Origin: Cyanophora paradoxa
Lineage: Eukaryota; Glaucocystophyceae; Cyanophorales; Cyanophoraceae
DNA: 64,000 nt
Reading direction: 5' to 3'
Assembly (NCBI GenBank): GCA_004431415.1
Contig: QPMI01000022.1
Span: forward strand, 372,001-436,000
Position numbers and translations under genes: made by a program. Below the pieces are notes generated by a model that was not told the origin of the DNA, ran no database searches, and saw only the letters and a program-made list of their open reading frames with translations. Below are positions 32,922-43,800 of the stretch, in pieces (positions within the stretch are counted from its first letter, which is position 1; the number at the start of each line of letters is the position of its first letter).

Positions 32922-34291
32922 ATGGTGTGGTGGAGGCCGCCGCCGCCGCCGCCGCCGCCCAAGACGACATTCTACACCTTCAAAGAAGACCACTGCAAGG
33001 AGAACACGAGAGTGGACGTCAAGGTCGTGAACAACGCTGCAGCGTCGAAATACCAAGTGGGCAACGACCTCTACTTGTGCGCCCCGAGCCCGCCTTTAAA
33101 TTTGCCCGGCCCGGGGCGCTTCAGAGCCTTCCCGCGCGCCCGCCCGCACTGACTCTTTGGGCACTCTCTTTCGAATCGCAGCGATAAGATCGTCGCGGAC
33201 TTCGGGGGCGACCCGTGCACGAAGTCGTCGGGCGTGAAATCGTGGGGTGAGGCTGAGGCTCGAGCCGCTGATCATGAGCCCGCGCACACGCGGCTCAACT
33301 CGTCCAACGGTCTGGCCATATGCATGGTCTCATAATCGCCGCCTTCAGGTGCCATCGGTGCGAACGGAGGCTGGAACTACGCATGCCAGACCTGGTACGC
33401 CCGTTCGAATTCGGGATTCCAGACCTGCCCGCGGCCGGCCCGCACCGCCGGGCCCCCACTCGAGCTCCGGGGACCTACATGCGCATGCAGCTGACCGTGG
33501 CGCCGGCAGCCCGGTCGACTGCACGAAGCTTCCGGGCGGATCATGCAAGTGCGACTGCGTGTACGAGCTGGGGGACGCTTTCGACGTGAGTCAATTTCTT
33601 ATGATCCGCTCCCATGTGTTATATTATCATCATGGCATAGTATACTATTTTTAAAATATAAGCTCGACGCTGACACGCGCGCCGGCCGCGCGGACGCCCG
33701 GTAGATATCAGGTATCAGCAAAATATCATCCCATAGGTTTCCTGATAGCTAGCTATAGGTTTCGTTCAAGTTCCTGGTCGTGCCCTTTGCGCTGCGGCAG
33801 ATCTGGTCCAGCCCTTGGCAGCGATCGAATTCGAGTTCGAAGCTGACACGGGCGCCCCCCGCAGACGCGCGGCTCGGACATACTCTACTTAGGCTCTGGC
33901 TACAAGCTCAACGAGTGCAACAGCGAGTGCCGCGAGGATGCTGAGATGGCCCGCAGAAGCGGCCGAGCCGCCGGCGTTCAGCGGCAGCCAGAGAGCCAGG
34001 CCAAAAAGGTGCCTCTGACTAATCTTCAGCGCACCTATCATGCCTTAATTCCTCGAACAATCCCTGTTCAAATTGTTTGTCGGTCAGGTCATGGACGCGC
34101 TCTTCAGAGTCTTCGGGCGCCTCGACGAGGACGACCTCCGCGTGACCGAGGAGGCGGAGGCGGAGGCGGGGGCGGGGGCGGGAGACGTGGATGACGACCT
34201 CGGGCTCTTGGAGGCGGAGCTCGAGGCCGCGGACGCCGCCGCGCAGCTGCAGCTCGCCGCGGGGGACGACTGCGGCTTCCCGGCCTTCTAG
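32922..34291 (+). CDS. Cysteine-rich 229-aa protein, unknown family
   Basis: Exons: 32922-33076, 33182-33246, 33349-33394, 33510-33585, 33865-34008, 34088-34291; all phases agree. The N-terminus is MVWW followed by Arg and eight Pro. Residues about 20-150 contain ten cysteines in motifs such as GGDPCTKSSG, WNYACQTCPVDCTKLPGG, SCKCDCVYEL and NECNSECREDAE. The C-terminal ~65 residues are acidic (EEAEAEAGAGAGDVDDDLG) and end CGFPAF. No signal peptide is evident, which is unusual for a disulfide-rich protein, so the cysteines may bind metal instead (inference). Introns show GTGCGC, GTGAGG, GTACGC, GTGAGT and GTGCCT donors. I do not recognise the family. Confidence 0.65.
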
Positions 34292-34835
34292 CTATAGGCT
34301 AGTCTCTATATTCGAATCCGAGCCAAAAGCTGGCCAGCTTCAGGTAGGGGGCCCCGCACCGGCCCCGCGGCCCTAGCTCCAGCAAGCCAAGTTGAGCTCA
34401 TTTTATTTGTGTAAGTGTATTTAATTTGTGAGGCCCGCGGTACGCGGGCTTTGATTTAGTGAGATTCGAGTCAGTGTGCATGAACCTGTTAGGTATACGT
34501 AGTTCAAGCTGATTCTGAGTGTAATTTGGACAAGATATCTAATGGTTGACGTCATGATCATGAGCGTGACCCGCGATCGGCGAGCGGGGGGAAAGAAGGG
34601 GAGGGGTGGGGGTGGAGGGGGAGTTAGGGTTGGGGCGAGAAACGAGATCCGGCTCTGAACGCTAGAGCGCTCCGCCTCCCCCCCCCCCCCCCCCCCCCCC
34701 CCCCGCCGCCGCCCACGCCCCATCGACAATCTCGAGCTCAAGCGACTTCGGCGATGCATTCGGACCGCGTGCGAAAGAGAGCCACAGAACGGTGAATCGT
34801 CTTTCTATCTGATTAGAGTGCACTGCCGAACTGCC
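34292..34835. other. Intergenic with poly-C tract
   Basis: A run of about 27 C interrupted only by the line context occurs at 34678-34704, next to a purine-rich block at 34585-34630. This is a likely mutational hot spot and assembly weak point. No gene seen. Confidence 0.5.
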
Positions 34836-36249
34836 TCAGAAGCCCCTCCTGCCGTTCTTCTCGTCCAGCTCGCTGCGCAGGAGGGAGGGAGCACTCGTGA
34901 ACAAGCGAGCGAGGGGCCGAGCACAGGGCTCCGCCCGCCCGCACGCCCGCGCCAAGCGGGGCGGACCGTAGGGCGGTGCGGTACACTGCGATCTGCTCCC
35001 GCAGCTTCTGCACCACTCTGTCGTTCTCGGCGGCCTCGTGCAGGCCCCGCCGCGCGGCGGCGGCGGCGGCCGAGGGCGCCGGCGCCGCGGCCGGCGCGGC
35101 CGGCGCCCAGTCGCCGGTCCGCGCCTTGGCTGAGGCCGAAGGAACGCCTTCGAGGCTGCTGGGACGACGACCCGCGCGGCGGGCCCGGGGCGGGCCGGGG
35201 CGGCCGCCGCCGCCGCGGCGGCGCCCCGCGTGGCTCGGAAGGCATTGGGGGACCGGGCGGCGCCGGAGGGCGGCGGCGGGGCCCGGCGGACGGCTGCGGG
35301 GCCGCGCGCGCCCGCGGCGCCTCCGCGGGGTGCCCCCGGGGCGAGAGGAGGCGCCGCGCCCCCCCGGGCCGAACGACGGCGTAGAAATCGTACTCGTCTT
35401 CTTCTTCCTCCTCCTCCTCTGCTGCCGCCGCCGCCGCCGCCCGGCCCTGCCCCTTCGAAGCCGGAGCCTTCGAGCCCGCCCGCTGCCGCCGCTGGCGCGC
35501 GGCGACCTCCTCCTCCTCCTCCTCTTCCTCCTCCTCGCTCCCGTCGCCCCTCTTGGACCCGCGGGCCGCCCGCCGGGGCGCGCGCTCGCGCTCTGGGGTG
35601 GAAGGCCCGCTGATGCTGCTGCTGCTGCTCTCCTGGCCGCCGCCGAGCAGCTGCTGCTGCGGCTCCCGGGCGCCCCGCCGCCTCCTCCCCGCCTGCACGG
35701 CCTTGTCCCGGAGGCCGTTCGCCTCCCGCCGCGGCCGGCGCTCCGCAACCTCCTCCTCCTCCCCCCCGGCGGTCTCCTCCGTCCGCTTGCCGCGCCTCCC
35801 CGCTTTCGTCTCGCTCCGGCTCCGGCCGCCGCGCCTTCTCTCCTCCTCGCCGACGCTTTCGCTGCGGCTCCGGCTCCGATGGCGGCTGTGCCCCCGGCTG
35901 CGGCTCCGGCTCCGGCTGCGGCTGCGGCTGCGGCTGCTTCCTTTGCGGGCCTTGGCAGCGATGCGGGTCTTGGAGGATGAGGACCCCTTGCCGCCGCCGC
36001 CGCCGCTGCCGCTGCGCCGGCTGCCGGCGCTGCGGCTCCGCGCCCGCGACCCCGATCCGCCGCCCGCCTTGGACTTCCCCCCGATCCCCCGATCGTCGGC
36101 GGCGACCGGCTCCTCGAAAGCCGACCCGGCGCCGGCCCCGGCCCCGGCCCCGGCGACGAGCTGGATGCCCGGATGATAAGGCCGAGGAGGCCCTCCGCCG
36201 GCGTCGCAGGCCGCGCCGCCGGCACCGCCGCCGCCGTCATCGGCCGCCG

Positions 36250-36281
<32 letters not shown>

Positions 36282-39200
36282 CTGAAGCCTCGACCTTCCT
36301 AACCGCTGGCGCCGGAGGAGCCGGGGAGGGCGCCGAGGCCGACGCGGCGGTGGCGGGCGGGCCGGAGAGGGCGCGGCGGAGGCGGGGCGAGAGGCGGCCG
36401 CCGAGGGCGCGATCGACGCGAAGAGGCCGTCCCAGACCGCCTGCTCCACCAGCGATCCCAGCTGCCCCGTCGCCAGCTCCCGCGGGGTGCGTTCCCCGTG
36501 CCCCGGCGCGTGCCTCGCCTCGGGCAAGGGCACTCCAGCGAGGGCGGCGGCGCGGCGGCGCGCGTCCTGAGCTTTAGGGTCAGCGGCGTGCGCGTTTGGC
36601 GAGGGGGGGGGGGGAACGGGGGTAGAGGGTCGCACGGCGCGGCGGGGTGGGCGGGGGCGTCCCGGGCCTCCTGGGAGGCCCCTCGGCCGGCGCCGGGGCC
36701 GGCGCCGAGGGCGCGGCGGCCGGCGGGGCGGACGTGGCTCGCGCGAGGCTGCGGCCGGGGCACGTCAGAGGACGGGACCAGAAAGGGCGCCAGAGCAGAA
36801 GAAGCTAAGCTACGGTAAAGCTAAGCTGAGCGAAGTTAAGTTAGTGAGTTAGTTGAGCTAATCCAAGCTAAGTTAGTTACGCTAAGCTTAGTTAAGCTAA
36901 GCTAAGTTTAAGCTAAGTTAAGTTAGTGACTTAGTTAAGCTAATCTAAGCTAAGTTAGTTAAGCTAATCTAAGCTTTGTTAAGCTAAGCTTTAGCTAAGC
37001 TGGGCTCTGCGCACGAGAGGAGGAGCTGGAGGGGCCCGGGTCCGAGGAGGGCCGCCGCCGCGCTGAAGAGGGCGTCCGCGAGGCCCGCCGTCCGCACCGA
37101 GAGCCGCAGCAGCGCCCGCGAGACGCTGCGGGGGGCGGAGCCGGGTCAGATCAGATCGGATCGGATCAGATCCGATCAGATCAGACGGATCAGATCAGAT
37201 CAGAACGGACCTGGCGAGAGTCTCGCGCCGCTCGGCGTGCGACGGGGAACGCAGCAGCGCCTCCGCCAGGTGCCGAACCGCGTCCAGGGCGCCCGGGCCC
37301 AGCGCCTCCCCCGCGAGCCTGTACCCCCCGGGTTCGATCGGGGGGGGAGGGAGTGGGAGGGGGGTACGGGCACGCACGCCCAGAGGTCCTCGAGGCGCTC
37401 GGCGGTGGGCTGGCCCACCAGCGACCACACGATCCTGCGGCGAAAGCGAACGAAGGCTCAAGCCCCGCAAAGCGAAGGCGAACGCCGATCCGGAAGGGAA
37501 GCGGAGCACCCGCGGATCGAATCCCACCCGCCCTCGCTTAGCATCGACCCGAAGAGGCTGCGCAGCACTCAGGCGTTAGCAAGGGGCGGCGGGGGCGAGG
37601 GATCAGATCAGATCAGATCAGATCTGAGCTGATCCGATCTGACGCACTCGGCGAGAGAGTGCAGGCGCTCGATCCAGCCCGCCCCCGGCATCGTCTCCAG
37701 GAACCTGCGGGCGGGCCGCTTAGATCAGATCAGGTCAGATCAGGTCAGATCAGATCAGATTGGACGCGCCTCCGCATCGCGAGGAGCTTCTCATCGCCGC
37801 CGTCGGAGAGGAACGCGTGCGCGAGGCTGCGGAGAGGGCTCAGATCAGCTCAGATCAGATCAGATCGGATCTGACGCACTCTCGGACGGCCTGGAGGAGG
37901 GGCCCCGTCTCGGCGTGCTCGTCCGTGAGGAGCGACCGAAGGACGCTGTGGCCGCGCCGGCGTCGGCGGCGGGTTGCGGGGCGGCGGGCGGGCGGGCGGG
38001 ATACCTTGCGACTGCCGCGGGCTCCTGCCCCGCCCCCTCCCCCTCGAAGAGGGGGCCGCGCCGCGTACCCCTGCGGCGGGGGGGGGATGAGTGGGGCCGA
38101 GCGGGGGAGGGCGAAGGGCGGCGGGCGCACCTCCGCTCGGGCGAAGAGGGCGACTGGGCGGGAGGGGGCGCCGGAGGGGGCGCCGGCGCGGGCGCCGGGG
38201 GCGGAGGGGAGCGGGAGGGCAGAGGGTCCCAGGGCGCTGGGGCGGCCTCCGGGGCCCAGGTTTCTACGGAGGACATCGTCACGCGCCGCGGCGCGGCCTC
38301 CGCGGCCGGGGCCGGGGCCGGGGCGGAAGGAGCAGCAGGGGCCTGGGCTCGCTCCGGATGCTCGCCCCACGCCTGCACCACCGGACGCCGCTCCACGTGG
38401 AAGCGGGCCGGTACCCCCGGGGACGCCCCCGCGGCGGGTACGGCCGCCGCGGCCCGCTCCACGCGGAAGGGGACTCCGGCGGGGGGGAAGATCTGCTGCG
38501 GGGCCGGCCCGAGCTGCGCCGCCGGGGCGGCGTCGGCGGAGAGGCGCCCAGCGGCGCTGTCCAGCAGAGCCGCCAGCGTCCGATCGCCCTCCGCCCGCGG
38601 GGCCGCCGTCGCCGCCGCGGGAGCCGCGGATGCCGGTGGGGAGGTGCGGGGCCGCTGCTCGGGGCGCGCGCCGGGCCCGCGGCGCGTGGCGCCCCCGCGG
38701 CGAGCTGGGCGACCGCCTGCTCGCGGGCCTTGGCCTTGCGCCAGCGCTCCAGCAAGTCCTCCGCGCTGTAGTCGAACTCCGTGCTGCGCGGGGCGTCGGC
38801 GGCGGCGGCGGCGCCCGGGCACTAGGAGAGGGGCGCCCAGCACCTTTCCCGCGCCCGGCGGACCGGCGGCGGCGCCTGCGGTTGGTTTAAGAGGGCAGCG
38901 GGCGAGCGGGATTGCGGGGCGCGGACCAAGGGGACGGCGCGCGCAGCGGCGGCAGCAGAGGCGGTGGCGGCGGCGGAAGCGGCGGCCGACGGCCGGCGGG
39001 GCACGTAGTAATCGTCGTCGTCGTCGTCCTCGTCGTCGTCCTCGCGGGGGGCGCCGGCCACGTCACCGGGGGCGGCGAGGGCGCGCGCGCTGCGCGGGGC
39101 GTTGTCGGTCGGCGGCGGGTGGAGGCGGGCGGGGGCGCTTCAGCTGCGGGCAGGCACCTGCGGGCGAGGAGGGCGGACGCCCGCTCGTCGAGGGCCGCTA

Positions 39201-40861
39201 TCTCCGGGTCCGGGAAGCCTCGATCGGCAGCGGCGGAGGCGGCGGAGGCGACTGGAGCGTCCTGGAGGTACTTGGCCCTAATCTCCTCCACCCGCCGGCG
39301 CTCCGCCTCCTCCTCAGCCGCGGCTGACGCCCGCCGCCCGCCGCCGCTGCCGCCGCCGCCGCCGACGCCGCCGCGGGCGCGGCCGCGTACAGAGTCCTCG
39401 GCTCGCCGCCGCCGCCGCCCGGAGAGGACGGCGGAGACTCGGGAGTGAGGAGCGCACGCTTTCGGTCGGCCGAGGCGCGCATCGGGTCGGGCGCCGCGGG
39501 CGCCGCCCGGTCGCGCATCCACCAGGGGCGGGCGAGCGGCGGGCGCTCCCCGGCGGCGTAGGCGGCGCCTCGCGCCACCGGCGAATGTACTCGGCCGCCG
39601 TGCTGCCGGCGCCGGGGGCGGGGCCGGGTACGGGTACGCGTCGCCCGGGCCCCGGGCCGGCGCGACGAGGGCCGACGGCGGCGCGTACGGGCCGGGCTCC
39701 TCGCCCCGCTGCGGCGGGCGCGGCCCCGCGGAGGGGACGGGGAAGGCGAGCGGCTGCTGCGGCTGCTGTAGCCCCCGCGGGGCCCCGCGACGCTCCCGTG
39801 CAGCACGCCGCTGCTAGCGCCGCTGGATCGGACGCCGGCCGAGCGCCGCAGCCCGGAGCGACCCCGCCAGGCCCGCTCCGCCTCCGCCTCCGCCTCCGCC
39901 GCCGCCTCCTCCTCCTCCTCTTCCAGCTGCCCTTCGTTCTCCTCCTCGCTTCCCGCCCATCCGAGCTCGCCGCCCGCCTTCTCCTCTCCGGACGCCGCGT
40001 GCCCCTCTTCTTCTCCCTCCTCCTCCGGCCGCTTCATGTCGCGTGAGCGCCACCCGATCTCAACGGAATCGAAGCTGTGCGTCAGGGAGCGACGCGGCGG
40101 GCCGGCCCGCGGCGCCGCGACGGCCTTCGCGGGGCTTCCAGCGCGCTCCTCCCGCTCGGATCGCCCGCTGAGCAGCAGCTACGCGTCCGTCAGCGCGCTG
40201 TAAGCTCGCTGTTAAACGCGCAGCACGCACCGGCTCCTCCTCACGCCTCTGCGCGTCGGCGGACCGCGGCGGCTCCACGAAGAGGGGGTCCTTGCCCTTC
40301 GGCGCGCGGGCGCCCCGGGTCCGCGGCCCGGGAACCGCCAGCGACGAAGGAGCAGGGGCCGATGTCCGCGGTAACTCCTCCTGCCTGCCCGCGTCCCGCA
40401 CGCGCCTCTCGTCCCGAAGTGTCCGCCTGCCAGCCGTAGGTCAAAACGGCGAGCGGCGCGTTCTGCGGGTCGAGCGTCGGAGCGAACCTGCTCTCGTAAT
40501 CGTCGTGCGAAACGATGCTCGCCCGCACACGCTCGTCATACTGCCCTCCGTCGACGCCGCCTGCGCGCTGGTTGCCGGCAGCCGAGTCGGGGCTCCGGGA
40601 ACGCGAGGCGCTCCTGCGTGAAGCAACGTCATCCCGGTAACCGGATCACGATGCGGCTACGGCGGACCTCGACGAGCCTCGCCGCGGTCGGGAGTGCGAA
40701 TCCTCCCGCGCTTCCCGCCTTCCGTAGCGGCTCCCGTCGGCACTGATGGGAGAGGATCTCCGAGCCGCTGCCGTCTCCTTAGAGTGCTCAGGCTTCGAGT
40801 ATTCGATGTTGATGACGCGCGCCGCGTTCGGGCGGGGTCCAGCCGCGGCGGCCCGGTGCAT
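34836..40861 (-). CDS. Large RS/Gly/acid-rich protein with possible eIF4E-binding motif and helical domain
   Basis: Firm early exons are 40861-40650, 40613-40427 and 40380-40231 (second intron GC-AG). They encode VINIEYSKPEHSKE, an SR-rich stretch and YDERVRASIVSHDDYESRFA. A MKRPEEEGEEEGHAA acidic region follows, then EEEAERRRVEEIRAKYLQDA and EDDDEDDDDDDYY. STEFDYSAEDLLERWRKAKA near 38780-38720 contains Y-x4-L-L, the eIF4E-binding consensus (motif seen, function inferred). Exons between 37940 and 37030 join in phase into an alpha-helical stretch (VLRSLLTDEHAETGPLLQAV, RFLETMPGAGWIERLHSLAE, IVWSLVGQPTAERLEDLW, ALDAVRHLAEALLRSPSHAE). The C-terminal third is RS- and Glu-rich, then LHEAAENDRVVQKLREQIAV, ending SELDEKNGRRGF at TGA 34836-34838. 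One gene is assumed; a split into two cannot be excluded. Confidence 0.5.
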
Positions 40862-43800
40862 CGCGGAATGCTGGACCGCAGCGTAGCTTCCAATTGAACA
40901 CTTACTTTGTGTCTGCGGGATGCCGCGCCGCGCCGCTAGCTCTCTTAGCTACCTCGAGCTCTGCAGCACTTTAAAACTACAAGTCACGTACCCCCATTGA
41001 GTCGTGCGTACCCGTAATTGCAAGGGGGGGTCAGCTGCAAACCCCCCTTGCTAGTAAGTTGCTACCCGTCGGATTCTGTCACGCTGTCAAAGCCGGCCAG
41101 TTCGTACCCATGACCACAGCCCGACCGGCCGGCGGCCGCGGAGCGGGCCGCGGCTGGCGCGCGCGCGCGGCCCAGAACATGCCATACTCAGTATGCATGA
41201 CCTGACCAGAACTTCGGAACCCATGCTAGCACTAGCGCTAGGAGAGCCGGTCGCGGCGAACCGCGGCCGGCACCCGCGCGCGGCCGCGCCGCAATTGCAT
41301 GCGCAAACGCATATGCATGCGCCACACTGCGGCCGACAGCGGCAAGCGCGGCCACAACGCAGCTCGCCTTCGCCCGCGGCAGCACGTAGCGGGCGGCATC
41401 CGCTGCGCATGCCGCTACGTATACGGCACCCGGCCGGCGCCGCGGCTAGACCGGCAGCGAGGCACACGCGGTGGCCGTCATGCGATTTAAATTTAGATCG
41501 AGCGAGAGCGAGCTCGAGGGCGCTATACAGCCGGCAACAAGCTATACAGCCGGCAACAACGATCGCGACCGCGTGGGGCGGAGGCGCGGCGGCGCGGCGC
41601 GGCTCGACGGGCGGGGCGGAGGCGCGGCGGGCGCGCGGCTGCGCGGCGCGGCTCGCCCGAGTCGACGGGCGGGACGGAGGCGCGGCGGGCGGCGGCGCGG
41701 CTCGAAGGGCGGGACGGGGCGGAGGGTCGGCGGGCGGCGGCGCGGCTCGCCGGGCGGGGCGGAGGCGCAGCGGCCGCGGGCGGCGGCGCGGCCGCGGGCT
41801 CGACGGGCGGGGCGGAGGCGTGGCGTGCGGCCGGCGGCCGCCGGGCAGCGCAGCGCGCAGAGCTTTAAATTTTTAATATGTTCTCTGCGGCCTTTAATTT
41901 CCATTTCGCGCTGCTTCTTCGAGCGTTGGCTGCAGATCTAGATGCCGCAGTGCACTGCGGCAGCTGCAGATATGCCGCGCGCAGTGCATATGCTAGATGC
42001 TGTCGACGTCTTGGTTCATTTAGACCCCACCTTCAAAGTTAGACCCCACCTTGCACATCCTGAGACGAGCGGGGGCGAGCGCGAGTCGAAGACCTAGTTA
42101 AAAGAAGAAGCTTGACCTTGCGCATGCAATTGCAAGACGTGTTTTCGTACATTGCAACTTTTGCAAGTTGCAAACTTGCCATGGCCATGCATCATGCGTG
42201 CAAATATTAATGCCCAGGCTCATCAGGCTAGCCAAGCTCGAGCCCCAAGGGCCCAACTTGGCATGCGCAAGACTCCGATATCGATATCGATCGCGACTCG
42301 CGAGCCTCGAGCTCGCGATCGGAGCTCGCGATCGAGACGGCGACTCGTCGGCGAGGGCCCGGGCCAGCTGCGCATGCAGTGGGCGGCTGTGGGCCACTAG
42401 TACTAGCCTAGTATTACTGGCTATGCTGGTATGATCAATGCAAGATCTAGATCTAGATCTGGAGCCGCTGATCATGAGCCCCAAGACTCTGCCAGGCTGA
42501 GAGCCCGTCCGGCGTCGACGTCCGCCCGGCCGCGCCGCCGGCGCCGCGCCGCGCGCCTCGCCCCCCGTCGAGCTGCCCCTCGATCGCGAGGGCCCTCGAG
42601 CTCCCCGCGCGCGGCCGGCCCCGCGACCCAGCACGCGGCGCCACCCCGCCGCGCCGCCGGGCCGGGCCGCGCCGGACCCCGGCAGTGGGCCGGCATGCGC
42701 ACGCGTACGGCGCGGGCCCTCCCCGGCCCCCGGGGCCCGGGCCCCTCCCCGGCCGGGCCTCCGCCGGGCCGCCGGGGCCGCGCCGACGCCGCCGGGCCCG
42801 GCGGCCCCGGCCCACCGGCCGAGGCGGCGATCGCGAGCGACGCGAGGCTCCGATCGATGTCGACGTCCGACGCGTACGGTCGCCGAGAGTCGACGTCGGC
42901 CCGCGGCCGCGCGGGCCGCGGCCCGCCGGGCCGGCGGGCCGCGGCGGCCTCTGAGAGCCGCTGAGCTCGAGCTGGCCCAGTGGATCGTCTTAGATTCGTC
43001 TATCGAGTAGTATCGACGTCCAAGTTCCAACTTGTCCAAGACTCCAATTGCAAGTTGGTCCAACGTTAACGGCCGGCGGTCGCGATTCTCGCGAATCCTC
43101 GCGATCGCGAGCTCGCGCAAATTCATGCAATCATGATCATAGCAATGCCTTGCATCAACTTGGCAACCTTTAACTTGCAATGGCAAATTGCAATTGGCCC
43201 TTCAATTGGGCAAGTCATCGAGAAGCACCAACTTGGCATTGTTAACGTTGGCAAGTTGGCAACAATGGCAAGTTGCCAGTGAACTTGCCACCAACTAAGC
43301 GCGAATTAAGAATTAAGCTTAACTCGCTGCCCCACTAAGCTTAATTCGCGCTTAGTTGGTGCAACTTGGTGGCAACTTGCCATTGCCAACAATGGCAGTT
43401 GCTGCCGCAGTACGCAATTGCAATGCGCATGCATGCTTCAGCCTTAAGATTAAACAATTTCAACTTGCATATGTATCATTTATGACTCCGAAAAATTATG
43501 AGGGTCGAGTCCCGGATCCGGACTCCCGGTTGACGTACGAAAAAAACTCCGACTCGTTGATCTCGATCGGATTCTGGGTACGGAGCTTTCGAATTCTGGC
43601 CTGAATGGGCATAGGCCGAATAGCCCTACTTCTTGCCACATGCATATGTGACCGTTGTGACGTCGACGTCGACGCCGAGTCGCCGACTCGACGGTCGATC
43701 GCGACCGGAACGTTAAACGGCGGTACCTTGATCATGAGTCATGATCATGACGCTCCGGCCGTCGATAAGGCGGTCGACGTCGATGCATATATGCCAGTGC

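Noticed and set aside
34813-36240. Very long minus-strand frames of 300-475 residues
   Set aside because: Alternative frames of the same GC-rich RS/Ala/Gly region are all open; only one frame has RSRSRS and EEEEEEEDEYDFY composition expected of a real protein.
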